From positions 62,001 to 126,000 of the forward strand of contig NZ_SODF01000002.1 of NCBI RefSeq assembly GCF_004365875.1: a stretch of DNA of 64,000 nucleotides, in the 5' to 3' direction. This DNA is from Kribbella kalugense (GTDB taxonomy: Bacteria; Actinomycetota; Actinomycetes; Propionibacteriales; Kribbellaceae). The notes beneath the pieces are model-generated. The model ran no database searches and was not told the origin of the DNA. It worked only from the letters and a program-made list of their open reading frames with translations. Every line of letters starts with the position of its first letter. Position 1 is the first letter of the stretch. The position numbers were made by a program, and so were the translations under genes. Shown here in pieces: positions 16,308 to 24,657 of the stretch.

Positions 16308-17582
16308 ATGAAGCGACGTAGTTTGCTCGCCGGCGCCGGTGCGCTGGCCGCCGCCCCGCTGATCGACGTACCGGCCGCGCAGGCTGCGCCGAAGCGTGGG
16401 GTGATGACCGGCGCCGAGGTGCTCGCCAAGGACGGCTGGCGCGTGCTGGCCGGTCAGAAGGTCGGCGTGATCAGCAACCCGACCGGGATCCTGCCGGACT
16501 ACCAGCACATCGTCGACACCATGCACGCGTCCGGCAAGGTGAACATCGTCGCGGTGTTCGGCCCCGAGCACGGCTTCCGCGGCAGCGCGCAGGCAGGTGG
16601 GTCGGAAGGCGACCACATCGACCCGCGGACCGGGATCATGGTCTACGACGCGTACGGCGCGGCCGCGGACAAGCTGGCCGGCCTCTACACCACGTCCGGC
16701 GTCGAGACCGTCGTCTTCGACATCCAGGACGTCGGCGCCCGGTTCTACACCTACATCTGGACGATGTACGAGGCGATGCTGGCCGCGGTCCGCACCGGCG
16801 CGAAGTTCGTCGTACTCGACCGTCCGAACCCGGTCGGCGGGTCCGCGCGCGGTCCGATGCTGAAGCCCGGCTACACCTCCGGCGTCGGCAAGAAGGAGAT
16901 CCTCCAGCAGCACGGCATGACCGTCGGCGAGCTGGCCCGGATGTTCAACGCGGAGTACCTGCCGCTGGAGCCGAACGGCGGCCGGCTGAAGGAGCTCCAG
17001 GTCATCGAGGTGGCGAACTGGAAGCGCGACCAGTTGTACGACGACACCGGCCTGACCTGGGTGATGCCGAGCCCGAACATGCCGACCCCGGACACCGCGC
17101 TGCTCTACCCGGGCCTGTGCATGTTCGAGGCGACCAACATGTCCGAGGGCCGCGGTACGACGCGACCGTTCGAGCTGATCGGCGCGCCGTACGTCGACTA
17201 CAGGTGGGCCGAGGCGCTGCAGACCAAGAACATCCCGGGCGTCGCGTTCCGGGAGGCGTACTTCACGCCGACGATCAGCAAGAACCTGAACGTGCTCTGC
17301 GGCGGGGTCCAGGTGCAGATCACCGACCCGAACCGGGTCGAGGCGATCACCGCGGCGACCCACATGATCGTCGAGGCCCGTAAGCTCTACCCGGAATTCA
17401 CCTGGCGGGCGGAGACCCCACCCGGCCGGTGGATCGATCTGCTCACCGGATCGGACCGGTTCCGGACCATGCTTTTGGCGGATGCGTCCGCCGAGGAGAT
17501 CGTGGCAGCCTGGAAGTCCGAGACCGACGCCTGGACGGCCCGACGGGCGAAGTACCTTCTGTACAAGGGCGCGCACCGATGA
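16308..17582 (+). CDS. namZ: Exo-beta-N-acetylmuramidase, NamZ/DUF1343 family
   Basis: A 424-aa DUF1343 protein (GH171). ATG 16308 is preferred to 16302 because TGAGGAG ends 6 bases before it. The N-terminus (MKRRSLLAGAGALAAAP ... AQA) is a probable twin-arginine signal peptide. Characteristic stretches are GVISNPTGILPDY, FGPEHGFRG, FDIQDVGARFYTYIWTMYEA, LDRPNPVGG and MPSPNMPTPDTALLYPG. In Bacillus subtilis NamZ removes MurNAc from the non-reducing end of peptidoglycan chains and works with NagZ and AmiE. It begins 10 bases after nagZ and overlaps the next gene by ATGA, so the three are one operon. Confidence 0.88.
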   Translation: MKRRSLLAGAGALAAAPLIDVPAAQAAPKRGVMTGAEVLAKDGWRVLAGQKVGVISNPTGILPDYQHIVDTMHASGKVNIVAVFGPEHGFRGSAQAGGSEGDHIDPRTGIMVYDAYGAAADKLAGLYTTSGVETVVFDIQDVGARFYTYIWTMYEAMLAAVRTGAKFVVLDRPNPVGGSARGPMLKPGYTSGVGKKEILQQHGMTVGELARMFNAEYLPLEPNGGRLKELQVIEVANWKRDQLYDDTGLTWVMPSPNMPTPDTALLYPGLCMFEATNMSEGRGTTRPFELIGAPYVDYRWAEALQTKNIPGVAFREAYFTPTISKNLNVLCGGVQVQITDPNRVEAITAATHMIVEARKLYPEFTWRAETPPGRWIDLLTGSDRFRTMLLADASAEEIVAAWKSETDAWTARRAKYLLYKGAHR

Positions 17583-19303
17583 AACGGCTTGCCGCGCTCA
17601 CGATTGCTTCGGCGGTGATGCTGACGATGGGAACGCCTGCGGTTGCTGGCGGCAACAATTCCGGCTGGTTCGACCACCCGTACGACGGGTATGCGCCGAA
17701 GTCCACGCTGCTGCGCGACTCGACCCCGGCGGCCGCGGGCCTCGATCCGGCGCCGATCGACGCGGCGCTGACCCAGGTGGCCGGCTGGACCCAGCCGAGC
17801 GGTACGACGAAACCCCTGTACGCCGGCGCGGTCACGCTGCTCGGCCACGACGGGAAGGTCGTCACCCGAACCGCCACCGGCCTGGCGCTGAAGTACGCCG
17901 ACGGCGCGGGGACGGAGCTGCCTCCGGATCAGCAGATCCCGATGCGGACCGACACGATCTTCGACCTGGCATCGGTGTCGAAGCTGTTCACGTCGATCGT
18001 GGTGCTGCAACTGGTCGAGAAGGGCAAGGTCGACCTCGACGCACCGATCGCGACGTACGTCCCGGAGTTCGCCGAGAACGGCAAAGAGGCGATCACGATC
18101 CGGCAGGCGCTCACGCACACCACCGGCCTGCCGTCGTGGCTGCCGTTGTGGAGCGCGCAGCCTGATCCAGCCTCCCGGCTGCACATGGCGTTGACCGCGA
18201 AGCTCATCAACCCGCCGGGCAGCACCTACCTCTACAGCGACCTGAACCTGATCTCGCTCGGCGAGGTCGCGCATCGCGTGACCGGCAAGACGCTGGACAA
18301 GCTGGTCGCCGACGGGATCACCAAGCCGCTGCGGATGCGCGACACCGGCTACAACCCGGACCCGAAGAAGAAGCCGCGGATCGCGGCGACCGAGTTCCAG
18401 ACCGCGCCGCCGCGCGGGATGGTGTGGGGCGAGGTGCACGACGAGAACGCCTGGTCCCTTGGCGGTGTCGCCGGGCACGCGGGCGTGTTCAGTACTGCGG
18501 ACGACCTCGCGGTACTGGCGCAGGCGTTCCTGAACGGCGGCAGTTACGGCGGGGCCCGGATTCTCAAGGAATCCTCGGTGACCGCGATGATCACGAACTT
18601 CAACCAGGGCTTCCCGGGCAACGACCACGGCCTCGGTTTCGAGCTCGACCAGCGCTGGTACATGGGCGGTCTGTCCGGCCCGCGGACGGCCGGTCACACC
18701 GGCTACACCGGTACGTCGATCGTGATCGACTTCGACTCCCGGTCGTTCGCGATCCTGCTCACCAACCGGGTCCACCCGTCGCGCGACTGGGGTAGCAACA
18801 ACCCGGCCCGCCGCGCCGTCACCCAAGGTCTGGCGCTCGCCCTCGGCGTCGGCCCACGCCACGGCAAGGACGCCTGGTTCTCCGGTACGACGGACAACGC
18901 GACCACCACCCTGTCCACCAAGGTCGCCGTACCGGCCGGTGGCGCGAAGCTGGCGTTCGACCTGTTCGTCGACACCGAGGACACGGATCTGCTGTATCTG
19001 GAGACGTCCACGGACGGGACGACCTGGACGAAGGTGCCGTTCTCGGTGCGGGACCGGGGCTCGGTGATCGACACCGACGGCTCGATCAGCGGCTCCGGCG
19101 ACCGGCACTGGCACCAGGCGACCGCCGAGCTGGGCGCCGGCGAGCAGACGATCCGCTGGCGGTACACCAGCGATCCGCTGTACCAGGGCCGCGGCGTGTA
19201 CGTCGACGGTGTGAAAATCACGAGCGGGGATGGTGTTCTTCTCGATGGTGAACGAACGCCTGAATCATTTACCGCAACAGGTTGGAGACTTTCGCGTCGG
19301 TGA
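17579..19303 (+). CDS. Secreted beta-lactamase-family serine hydrolase, AmiE-like, with C-terminal beta domain
   Basis: A 574-aa protein with a Sec signal (MKRLAALTIASAVMLTMG ... AVA). The penicillin-binding fold has SVSK as SxxK (about Ser132), YSDLN as YxN and HTGYTG near the third motif. Position after nagZ and namZ mirrors amiE in the Bacillus MurNAc operon, where it cleaves the peptide from MurNAc; the same role is inferred here. Residues of about 435-565 form an extra beta-rich segment (WFSGTTDNATTTLSTKV ... WRYTSDPLYQGRGVYVDGV) like the galactose-binding/immune-inhibitor-type domains of secreted proteins. Confidence 0.75.
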   Translation: MKRLAALTIASAVMLTMGTPAVAGGNNSGWFDHPYDGYAPKSTLLRDSTPAAAGLDPAPIDAALTQVAGWTQPSGTTKPLYAGAVTLLGHDGKVVTRTATGLALKYADGAGTELPPDQQIPMRTDTIFDLASVSKLFTSIVVLQLVEKGKVDLDAPIATYVPEFAENGKEAITIRQALTHTTGLPSWLPLWSAQPDPASRLHMALTAKLINPPGSTYLYSDLNLISLGEVAHRVTGKTLDKLVADGITKPLRMRDTGYNPDPKKKPRIAATEFQTAPPRGMVWGEVHDENAWSLGGVAGHAGVFSTADDLAVLAQAFLNGGSYGGARILKESSVTAMITNFNQGFPGNDHGLGFELDQRWYMGGLSGPRTAGHTGYTGTSIVIDFDSRSFAILLTNRVHPSRDWGSNNPARRAVTQGLALALGVGPRHGKDAWFSGTTDNATTTLSTKVAVPAGGAKLAFDLFVDTEDTDLLYLETSTDGTTWTKVPFSVRDRGSVIDTDGSISGSGDRHWHQATAELGAGEQTIRWRYTSDPLYQGRGVYVDGVKITSGDGVLLDGERTPESFTATGWRLSRR

Positions 19304-19339
19304 CCCCACTTCGTGCATAGTCGCCGTACCGTGGCTGTC

Positions 19340-20227
19340 ATGAATTCAACAACCTCTCCAGAACCCACGGGACCGCTGCTGGTCCGGGTCCGCGCGGTGA
19401 TGCCCGCGCTGGCGCCGGCCGAGCAGCGGGTCGCGAACGCGGTCCTCGCGGACCCGGGCGGAGTGGCGGCGATGACGATCTCCGAACTGGCCGAGGTGGC
19501 GTCCACCTCCGAGACCACGGTCATCCGGTTCTGCAAGCAGATCGGTGTCCCCGGCTACCCGCAGCTCCGCCTGCAACTGGCGGCGCAGTCGGCGACGGAG
19601 AGCCTCCGGCCCGAGGTGGGCGGGGACATCGAGCCCGGCGATTCGCTGGCCGACGTGGTCAGCAAGGTCGCGTTCGCCGACGAGCGGGCGGTTCGCGAGA
19701 CGGCCCAGCAGATCGACGTCGACGCGCTGGCCAAGGTCGTCGACGCGGTGGTCAAGGCACCGCGGGTCGACCTGTACGGGTTCGCCGCGAGTTCGTTCGT
19801 GGCGCTCGACCTGCAGCAGAAGCTGCACCGGATCCGGCGGGTCGCGTTCGCCTGGTCCGACGTACACATCGCGCTGACCAGCGCAGCGCTCCTCGGTGAG
19901 GGCGACGTCGCGATCGGCATCTCGCACACCGGTACGACGGTCGAGGTCGTCGAGGCGCTCGAGGAGGCGGCCAAGCACGGCGCCACCACGGTCGCGGTAA
20001 CAAACTTTCCGCGCTCGCCGCTGGCCCGGACCGCGGACCTGGTGCTGACCACGGCCGCCCGCGAGACGACGTACCGCTCCGGGGCGATGGCTTCACGGAT
20101 CGCGCAACTGACGGTGATCGACTGCCTGTTCATCGGGGTCGCTCAGCAGGTGCTGCCGGACGCCCGGAAGGCCCTCGAGGAGACCGCCAGCGCGGTCCGC
20201 GGGCACCGACTCAAAGGATCCGAGTGA
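19340..20227 (+). CDS. murR: RpiR/MurR-family transcriptional regulator
   Basis: A 295-aa protein with an N-terminal RpiR helix-turn-helix (residues about 20-85: MTISELAEVASTSETTVIRFCKQIG) and a C-terminal SIS domain (about 125-260) with GISHTGTTVEVVEAL, which binds sugar phosphates. In MurNAc operons MurR is inactivated by MurNAc-6-phosphate or GlcNAc-6-phosphate. It sits between the hydrolase operon and murQ, and palindromic sites before nagZ and murQ are its likely targets. ATG 19340 fits the family start; an upstream GTG was rejected. Identity as MurR rather than another RpiR protein rests on the neighbours. Confidence 0.82.
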   Translation: MNSTTSPEPTGPLLVRVRAVMPALAPAEQRVANAVLADPGGVAAMTISELAEVASTSETTVIRFCKQIGVPGYPQLRLQLAAQSATESLRPEVGGDIEPGDSLADVVSKVAFADERAVRETAQQIDVDALAKVVDAVVKAPRVDLYGFAASSFVALDLQQKLHRIRRVAFAWSDVHIALTSAALLGEGDVAIGISHTGTTVEVVEALEEAAKHGATTVAVTNFPRSPLARTADLVLTTAARETTYRSGAMASRIAQLTVIDCLFIGVAQQVLPDARKALEETASAVRGHRLKGSE

Positions 20228-20327
20228 GGTCAACCCACCCCCTCCCGCCTTTGGCTTTCCTTCCTTCCCTTTCCGTCAAAGATGAACGGAATTGAAAATC
20301 CTTCAGTAGGAAACTAACATCGTTCTC
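20228..20327 (+). promoter_or_regulatory. murQ promoter with operator-like motif; leaderless start
   Basis: TTGAAA (20292-20297) and TAACAT (20315-20320) are 17 bases apart, giving a good -35/-10 pair. Transcription would start at or within a base or two of the GTG at 20328, and no Shine-Dalgarno is present, so murQ is probably leaderless. GGAATTGAAAATCC (20288-20301) overlaps the -35 and matches 11 of 14 positions of the nagZ-upstream motif GTAATTGAATTACC. A pyrimidine-rich stretch (20236-20276) precedes it. Confidence 0.5.
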
Positions 20328-21221
20328 GTGACCTCACCGACCGAGCAGCGCAACCCCAGGACGCTCGCCATCGACGCGGTGGGCACGTCCGAGATCCTTC
20401 AACTGGTCAACAACGAGGACGCCCGGGTCGCGGGTGCCGTCGGCGTTGTCATCCCCGAGCTGGCCAAGGCCGTCGACGCCGCCGTCGAGGCGGTCCGTGG
20501 CGGCGGCCGGGTGCACTACTTCGGCGCCGGTACGTCGGGGCGCCTGGCGGTCCTGGATGCCGCCGAGCTCCTGCCCACGTTCCACGTCCCGGACGGACTG
20601 GTGGTCGCCCACCACGCCGGCGGCATGGAGGCGCTGCTGCGCGCCGTCGAGAACGTCGAGGACTCCGAGGAGGGTGGCGCCGCGGACGCGGCCACAGTCA
20701 CCGGTCAGGACCTCGTCGTGGGCCTCGCCGCTTCCGGAAGTACGCCGTACGTCGCCGGAGCCTTGAAGGCCGCCCGCGCGGCGGGAGCGACGACTGTCCT
20801 CGTCACGTCGAACCCCGACGCCCCGCTGGCACCGCTGGCCGACGTCGTGATCGCGGCCGACACCGGCCCGGAGGTCATCGCCGGCTCGACCCGGCTGAAG
20901 GCCGGCACGGCGCAGAAGATGATCCTGAACGCGTTCTCGACGACGCTGATGATCAAACTCGGCCGCACCTGGTCCAACCTGATGGTCGACCTGGTGGCGA
21001 CCAACAAGAAGCTCCGCGGCCGGATGCTCCGGATCCTCGCCGAGGCCACCGGCGCCGACGACGCTGCTTGCGAGACCGCCCTGGCGGCCGCCGACGGCGA
21101 GCTCAAGCCGGCCCTGGTGCATTTGCTGACGGGCACGCCGATCGCGGAGGCCCGAGCCGCCCTCGAGGCCGCCCACGGCCGCGTAGCCACCGCCCTAGCC
21201 GAGCTCGGGAACCCCAGCTGA
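20328..21221 (+). CDS. murQ: N-acetylmuramic acid 6-phosphate etherase
   Basis: A 297-aa SIS-domain lyase. Typical MurQ stretches are YFGAGTSGRLAVLDAAEL, GLAASGSTPYVAGAL, EVIAGSTRLKAGTAQK and NLMVDLVATNKKL. It removes the D-lactyl ether from MurNAc-6-phosphate, giving GlcNAc-6-phosphate, in the cytoplasm. It completes the salvage route started by the three secreted hydrolases; the transporter and kinase needed in between are not in this window. Translation starts at GTG 20328 without an obvious ribosome site. Its last 27 bases overlap the convergent ltrA gene. Confidence 0.93.
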   Translation: MTSPTEQRNPRTLAIDAVGTSEILQLVNNEDARVAGAVGVVIPELAKAVDAAVEAVRGGGRVHYFGAGTSGRLAVLDAAELLPTFHVPDGLVVAHHAGGMEALLRAVENVEDSEEGGAADAATVTGQDLVVGLAASGSTPYVAGALKAARAAGATTVLVTSNPDAPLAPLADVVIAADTGPEVIAGSTRLKAGTAQKMILNAFSTTLMIKLGRTWSNLMVDLVATNKKLRGRMLRILAEATGADDAACETALAAADGELKPALVHLLTGTPIAEARAALEAAHGRVATALAELGNPS

Positions 21222-22373
21222 GCGCTGCACCGGCGGGTGTACGACGAGAGTCGCCACGATCAGCGCCATGAAGACGGCGGTGAGGGCGAACGGGATCGGG
21301 ATCAGCGGATCCAGCAGGACCAGAACGGCGCCGAGCGGTACGACGATGTTGACGGTCCGATCGGCGTTGTCGCGAATGGCGATCCACCAGATGCCGAGCA
21401 CGAAGATCGCGATCGGGACCGTCACCGTGTAGGACGCGGCCACCTCGCTCAGCTCGGTGTGATGGGTGATGCTGTCGATCTCGACCTCGATACCGGCCGA
21501 GAACGCACCGGCCGCCGCGAACACGAAGTAGTGCAGGTACCCGTACCGCAACGAGCGCGCCAACGACGTGATCGTGGTGTGGTGTGGCGGCCAGAAGTAG
21601 ATCCACCACATCGCGGCCGTGACGACCAGCGTCAGCACCGAGAGCGAGATCAGCGGGCCGAGCGACTCGTGGTCGTGGACGGCCTCGATGATCGCGTTGG
21701 CGGACGCGAGCAGGCTTTCACCGAGCAGGATCAGGGTGAAGAGCCCGTACCGTTCGGTGATGTGGTGCGGGTGCCAAGGCGTCGTACCGCGCCGCTCGGC
21801 GACCACCGGCAGGGCGAGCTCGGCGATCGCGAACACCACGACCCCGTACTTGAAGATCCCGGCCGGGACCAGGAGCAGCAGCACCCAGACCACCTGGATG
21901 GCCGCGATCCCGCCCGCGTAGATCTGGGTGGCGCGGCGTGCGGAGCCGGCCGACCGGGATGCGCGCAACCACTGCGCGACCATCGCGATGCGCATCACGA
22001 CGTACCCGATGACGGACACGGTGAAGTCGTGGTCGACGAACACCGGCTCGATGCCGGCGGCGAGCACCAGAACGCCGCTCATCTGCAGGATCGTCAGGAC
22101 CCGGTAGAGCCAGTCGTCGGTGGCGAACGAGGTGGCGAACCAGGTGAAGTTCATCCAGGCCCACCAGATCGTGAAGAACACCATCGCGTACCAGCCGATC
22201 CCGCTGACGATGTGCTTCTCGCTGAGGGCGTGGTGCAGTTGCGACGCGGCCACGCTGACCGCCACCACGAACACCAGGTCGAAGAACAGCTCCAGCGACG
22301 ACGCGACCCGCCCCGGCTCGTGCGGGTCCCTGGGACGCATGGGGATCAGCCGTGACCGGGTCATCGTCGTCAT
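21195..22373 (-). CDS. Low temperature requirement protein A family membrane protein
   Basis: A 392-aa integral membrane protein with about ten hydrophobic helices. Family markers are SSLELFFDLVFVVAVSVAA near residue 26, WWAWMNFTWFATSF and ITERYGLFTLILLGES. LtrA homologues are widespread in actinobacteria, but their transport or stress function is not known. The gene abuts the ketol-acid reductoisomerase gene (10-bp gap) on the same strand and may be co-transcribed with it. Confidence 0.85.
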   Translation of the reverse strand: MTTMTRSRLIPMRPRDPHEPGRVASSLELFFDLVFVVAVSVAASQLHHALSEKHIVSGIGWYAMVFFTIWWAWMNFTWFATSFATDDWLYRVLTILQMSGVLVLAAGIEPVFVDHDFTVSVIGYVVMRIAMVAQWLRASRSAGSARRATQIYAGGIAAIQVVWVLLLLVPAGIFKYGVVVFAIAELALPVVAERRGTTPWHPHHITERYGLFTLILLGESLLASANAIIEAVHDHESLGPLISLSVLTLVVTAAMWWIYFWPPHHTTITSLARSLRYGYLHYFVFAAAGAFSAGIEVEIDSITHHTELSEVAASYTVTVPIAIFVLGIWWIAIRDNADRTVNIVVPLGAVLVLLDPLIPIPFALTAVFMALIVATLVVHPPVQRSAGVPELG

Positions 22374-22383
22374 GGCGCCCAGG

Positions 22384-23829
22384 CTAAACGGATATGTCCA
22401 CCGAGGGCCGGAGCTTCGCGGCTGCGGCCAGGGCGTCGTGCGCCGGGTTGTCTTCGAAATCCTTGAGCAGTGCGGGGTCCGCAGGGTGGTCGAGGTGCGG
22501 CAGCGCGATCTGCTCGTACGCCGCCTGGAACCGCGGACCCCATCGCCGAGTACCGAGGCGGGCGGTCCGCGAACAGTTGTCGACCATGTAGGCGACGTCG
22601 CGGGCGTGCATGTACGGCAGCAGCGAGTCGACCGCCTCGATCACCGACTCGTTCACGATCTCCGACCACGCGTGCCCGCGGGCGGCGAACTCGTCAACCT
22701 GCGCCATCATCGTGGCCACGAACAATCCTGCCGTGACCGCATCAATGTTCTGAGCTGCTGTTGCTCGGCGGGCGTGCACCTCGGCGCTGTGGGTCCACAT
22801 CGGGCTGCCGCCGATCTCGGTCATCGGCCGGGTCGCCAGGCGCTGCTCGGCGAGGATCACGCTACGGAGTTCGGTGCCGTCGGCAACTTCGTCGTAGATC
22901 TCCGCGACCAGGTCCCGGGCCGGGCCGTACGCCGCGGAGTAGGCACGGTCGAACAGGTCCACGTCCCCGCTCGCCGCCCGGACAGCGACCAGCCCGTCGT
23001 CCGAGATCGTCCGCGCGATCGGCCCGGTGATCGCCTCGGTGGAACGCTCGTACGCCGTCACCGGATCGGCACCCTCGATCCGGAAGTGCCGGTACAGCAC
23101 CTCCACCAGCCCATGCACCGCGCCGAGCAGGATCGCCCGCTCGCCGACGATGTCGGACCGGTACTCGTCGGCCAGCGTCGTCGCGAAGGTGTACGGCGAA
23201 CCGAGCCCGATCGACCACGCCAGCGCCCGGTCCCACCCGTGACCGTCCGGATCCGCGTGTACGGCGATGCTCGCGTTGATCCCGGCTCCGTTGATCGTCG
23301 CGCCCTGCTGGTACAGGCGGCGGACCGAATCACCCATGCCCTTGGGACACACTGCGATCACCGGATGCCCGTCGGGAAACGAGCTGCCGATCGCGGTCAG
23401 GTGACCCAGGAGGAAACCATGGGACAGACCAATGGTCGCGCCGGGCTTGAGTACGGCGAAGATCTGCTCGTGGTTCGCAGCCAGCGCGGCGTCCGCGATC
23501 AGCAGGATCACCAGGTCGGACGCGGCCGCGACCTCCAGCCAGTCCCCCAGCGTCCCGTTCTCCTCGGTGAACCCGTGCTTCCGCGCGTCCTCCGCCGAGG
23601 CCGACCCAGGTCGCAGGCCAACCGATACGACGACCCCGGTCCCGTCGAGCGAGTCGCGCAGGTTCTGCGCCTGCGCGCGCCCCTGCGGCCCCCATCCCAG
23701 TACGCCGATGCGCTCCACCCCGTGCAGCGCCTCAACCAGCAACGGAAACAGATCCCGCCCACCCCGCACGATGGACTCAGTCCCGCCCGGCACGACCATG
23801 CTCTCAACCCGAAACACCGAACTCTTCAT
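22384..23829 (-). CDS. ilvC: Ketol-acid reductoisomerase, long plant-type
   Basis: A 481-aa enzyme of branched-chain amino acid biosynthesis that isomerises and reduces acetolactate using NADPH and Mg2+. The NADPH site is GVLGWGPQGRAQAQNLRDSL. The body follows the plant/chloroplast type: LIADAAL, GLSHGFLLGHL, VCPKGMGDSVRRLY, INGAGIN, GSPYTFATTL, SDIVGERAILLGAVHG, EIVNESVIEAVDSL, HARDVAYMVDNCS and the C-terminus LRPSVDISV. Most actinobacteria carry the short class I enzyme of about 340 residues, so this copy is probably additional or horizontally acquired. ATG 23829 was chosen over 23880, which lacks family sequence. Confidence 0.85.
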   Translation of the reverse strand: MKSSVFRVESMVVPGGTESIVRGGRDLFPLLVEALHGVERIGVLGWGPQGRAQAQNLRDSLDGTGVVVSVGLRPGSASAEDARKHGFTEENGTLGDWLEVAAASDLVILLIADAALAANHEQIFAVLKPGATIGLSHGFLLGHLTAIGSSFPDGHPVIAVCPKGMGDSVRRLYQQGATINGAGINASIAVHADPDGHGWDRALAWSIGLGSPYTFATTLADEYRSDIVGERAILLGAVHGLVEVLYRHFRIEGADPVTAYERSTEAITGPIARTISDDGLVAVRAASGDVDLFDRAYSAAYGPARDLVAEIYDEVADGTELRSVILAEQRLATRPMTEIGGSPMWTHSAEVHARRATAAQNIDAVTAGLFVATMMAQVDEFAARGHAWSEIVNESVIEAVDSLLPYMHARDVAYMVDNCSRTARLGTRRWGPRFQAAYEQIALPHLDHPADPALLKDFEDNPAHDALAAAAKLRPSVDISV

Positions 23830-24044
23830 GCCACCAGTCAAAGGGCGGTGCGACCATTGCAGCAAGCGCAATGTCCGCACCGCCCCGTTGCAGCTTGTGA
23901 AACACAGTCCACACCCGAGGACCTTTGGCGGCCAAGAAAAGGCCTTGCGGCCTTGGTACTCGACGACATCAGCCGCCTATTTTGAGCTTGGTTCTTCCCG
24001 AGCACGGGGAGCCACCATCAGATGTTGTCAACGGGGAGCACAGT

Positions 24045-24596
24045 ATGTCTCAGCAGCACCAGCAGCCAGGTCCACAGCATCCGGTGGGGCAGATGGCTCC
24101 GCCGCCTGGCTATGTTCTCAAGAAGAAGACCCACCGGTTCCGCAACTTCGTGGTCTTCCCGTTCTTAGGCTTCATCGCCCTGATCGTCGTCATCGCGGTC
24201 GCCTCGAACAGCGGCGGGGGCGGCGGCAGCGCCACCACGGCAGGTGACACGAAGACCGCCGCTCCGGCCGGCCGGAACGAGCCGTACGCCGTTACGTTGG
24301 GGAAGGCCTTCCAGGTTCCTGGCACCAAGCACCGGATCGACGCCGGCTGGAAGATCAACTACCAGCAGTACGTCGGCTCCCAGCTGGTCGGCTCCGTGAC
24401 CAACGTCAGCACGGACACGAGTACCGCGTTCTTCAGCGTGAAGTTCCTCAAGGGCAACAAGGTGCTGGCCAACTTCCAGTGCAACACCGCCGAGCTGGAG
24501 CCTGCCCAGACGGAGCACATCGAGTGCTACAACGAGGTGACGACCACGCAACGCCTCACCGGCTGGGACACGGTCACCGCGGAGGCGACCTTCTGA
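24045..24596 (+). CDS. Small single-pass membrane protein, unknown function
   Basis: A 183-aa protein beginning MSQQHQQPGPQHPVGQM. ATG 24045 is preceded by GGGGAG at 6 bases. A Pro/Gln-rich cytosolic N-terminus (about 35 residues) and basic KKKTHRFR stretch precede one transmembrane helix (FVVFPFLGFIALIVVIAVA). A Gly/Ser/Thr linker leads to an extracytoplasmic domain of about 100 residues with VGSVTNVSTDTS, FFSVKF and two Cys (NFQCNTAE, HIECYNE), resembling FxLYD/DUF4352-like beta-sandwich domains. It stands alone between a divergent ilvC and a convergent terminator. Function unknown. Confidence 0.75.
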   Translation: MSQQHQQPGPQHPVGQMAPPPGYVLKKKTHRFRNFVVFPFLGFIALIVVIAVASNSGGGGGSATTAGDTKTAAPAGRNEPYAVTLGKAFQVPGTKHRIDAGWKINYQQYVGSQLVGSVTNVSTDTSTAFFSVKFLKGNKVLANFQCNTAELEPAQTEHIECYNEVTTTQRLTGWDTVTAEATF

Positions 24597-24602
24597 CAAA
24601 CC

Positions 24603-24644
24603 CCGGGGACCTGCGACAGGGCATTGCCTGTCCAAGGTCCCCGG
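24603..24644. terminator. Bidirectional hairpin terminator
   Basis: CCGGGGACCT pairs with AGGTCCCCGG, and GACAGG pairs with CCTGTC inside it, around loop GCATTG. The structure lies between the convergent stops at 24596 and 24658 and would end transcription from both sides. Confidence 0.8.
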
Positions 24645-24657
24645 AGCTTGTTCGAGA

